Shown: positions 4,667-5,480 of the stretch, one piece after another
Layout: each line of letters starts with the position of its first letter
Numbering within the stretch: position 1 is the first letter of the stretch
Source of the DNA: Candidatus Hydrogenedentota bacterium
Lineage (GTDB): Bacteria > Hydrogenedentota > Hydrogenedentia > Hydrogenedentales > CAITNO01
Assembly (NCBI GenBank): GCA_029554925.1
Contig: JAKPUV010000446.1
Location: forward strand, 1 to 5,480
Length of the DNA: 5,480 bases
Direction of reading: 5' to 3'
The notes under the pieces: generated by a model
Told to the model about the DNA's origin: nothing
The model's database searches: none
Seen by the model: the letters and a program-made list of their open reading frames with translations, nothing else
Position numbers and translations under genes: made by a program

Positions 4667-5480
4667 TCAGGCCCCGCCGCCGGGGTCGCGCAGCACGGCG
4701 TACCAGGTCCCCGCCGCGAAGTATGCCAGCGTGGGGACGATCATCCAGGTCCTGAGAAAGGCGTGGCGCGCCTCGTAGCCCGCCGCGCCCTGCGCCAGCA
4801 CCCACGCGGGCCACGCCAGGCACACCAGCAGGGAGAGCAGGGCGGCGGTGCCCAGGGCAACTTCAAGGGGCCTGCGCGGGCGGCCGGGCGCCACGGGGGC
4901 TCCGGCGGCGCGCGGCGGGGCGGCGGCGGCTGTTTCGTCCGCCGTTTCGGGCGCGGCGGACCGCGCCCCGGCCGCCGCCGCGAAGAGGGTGTACAGGACA
5001 ATGGTCAGCGCCCAGGTGGGCAGGAAAAGGAAGAACAGGTGGAGGACGCCGGTCTTCTCCAGCGTGACGGCGGCGGCGATGGCGAGGCCCCACGCCCCCA
5101 GGGCGGGCCAGAAGACGTTGCGGCCGCCGCGGGTGGCCCAGAACCGCGCGAAGCCGATGCGCGGGAAGACCCAGTGCTCCGCGAAGACGACGGCCCCCAC
5201 GGGCATCAGGAGCAGGCCGTAGTAGCCGACGAAGTCCGTGAGCTTCACAAAGACCCACGGCGAGCACGCGATGACCGTCGTGAACACCCCCGCCACGAGC
5301 GTCACCAGCCAGCGCGGCCACCCCGGCGTCACCGCCTGGAGCGCCAGCCCCGCGCGGTAGAGCGTCGGGTTCGACGTGGTCCACCCCGCGATCACCACGG
5401 CGAGGATGCCCGAGACCCCGAGCGCGTGGTGGGCCAGCGCGCCCGCGTCCACCTGGTCCGGCCCGATGCGCAGCATGGCC
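4667..5480 (-). CDS. NCS1-like (purine/cytosine permease type) transporter, C-terminal part
   Basis: The frame is open to the right window edge, so only the last 270 residues are visible and the true start lies outside; the Met codon at 5476 is internal. The conserved stretch VVIAGWTTSNPTLYRAGLAL (27-46 counted from that Met) resembles the 'W-T-T-N-...-Y-.-A-.-L' segment of NCS1 nucleobase:cation symporters. TM segments follow near 58-78, 82-100, 122-138 and 146-166. An Ala/Pro-rich hydrophilic linker (about 167-204) comes next, then two more TM segments (about 206-228 and 243-262) and a short DPGGGA tail. NCS1 members import nucleobases, hydantoins, vitamins or related compounds with H+ or Na+. 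Substrate and coupling ion cannot be read from this part. Its neighbour is the exported oxidoreductase, 49 nt downstream, perhaps co-transcribed. The family call is moderate; another APC-fold transporter remains possible. Confidence 0.65.
   Translation of the reverse strand, partial: AMLRIGPDQVDAGALAHHALGVSGILAVVIAGWTTSNPTLYRAGLALQAVTPGWPRWLVTLVAGVFTTVIACSPWVFVKLTDFVGYYGLLLMPVGAVVFAEHWVFPRIGFARFWATRGGRNVFWPALGAWGLAIAAAVTLEKTGVLHLFFLFLPTWALTIVLYTLFAAAAGARSAAPETADETAAAAPPRAAGAPVAPGRPRRPLEVALGTAALLSLLVCLAWPAWVLAQGAAGYEARHAFLRTWMIVPTLAYFAAGTWYAVLRDPGGGA

Noticed and set aside
1..5480. Defence system, mobile element, CRISPR or RNA gene
   Set aside because: Nearly all sequence is accounted for by intact metabolic and ATP synthase genes. 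No repeat-spacer pattern, transposase, integrase, terminal inverted repeats or tRNA-like fold was seen on either strand.

Overview
The window is a GC-rich bacterial segment in which every gene I can support lies on the minus strand, so it reads right to left. It carries the 5' half of an F-type ATP synthase operon, preceded by the end of a transporter gene and a Tat-exported oxidoreductase gene. The organism cannot be named from this sequence. The Tat-signal-bearing Gfo/Idh/MocA oxidoreductase is a type abundant in Planctomycetes, Lentisphaerae, Verrucomicrobia, Hydrogenedentes and Acidobacteria. With the high GC and the unusual ATP synthase subunits, this suggests a member of one of those less-studied groups; that is inference.

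Layout in transcription order. At 5480-4667 is the C-terminal part of a multi-TM permease resembling NCS1 (purine/cytosine permease) transporters, cut by the window edge. A 49-nt gap holding a perfect 20-bp GC palindrome leads to a complete Gfo/Idh/MocA oxidoreductase (4617-3412) with a Tat signal. The next gap (3411-3277) contains a convincing sigma70-type promoter (TTGCAA-17-TAGAAT). Its predicted start lies at or within a few bases of the ATG of a small four-TM protein that is probably AtpI (3276-2830). Then come atpB (subunit a, 2849-2076), atpE (subunit c, 1994-1683), a short b-type subunit (1652-1221), a second, long b-type subunit (1224-415) and the start of atpH (delta, 418-1), which runs off the left edge. 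The last three genes and the atpI/atpB pair are tightly packed: two ATGA overlaps and one 20-nt overlap. The F1 genes (alpha, gamma, beta, epsilon) presumably continue to the left.

Together the atp genes build the membrane ion channel and rotor (a plus the c ring), the peripheral stalk (two different b-type subunits plus delta) and an assembly factor (AtpI). The most notable features are the second b-type subunit, which has an extra N-terminal TM segment and a charged loop of about 75 residues before the normal b-type TM and coiled coil, and the c subunit, which has two membrane carboxylates (E53, E86) in a context close to Na+-binding c rings. I see no CRISPR array, tRNA, rRNA, insertion sequence or phage gene. 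The region is mainly a core housekeeping operon with several unusual details rather than a mobile or defence locus.
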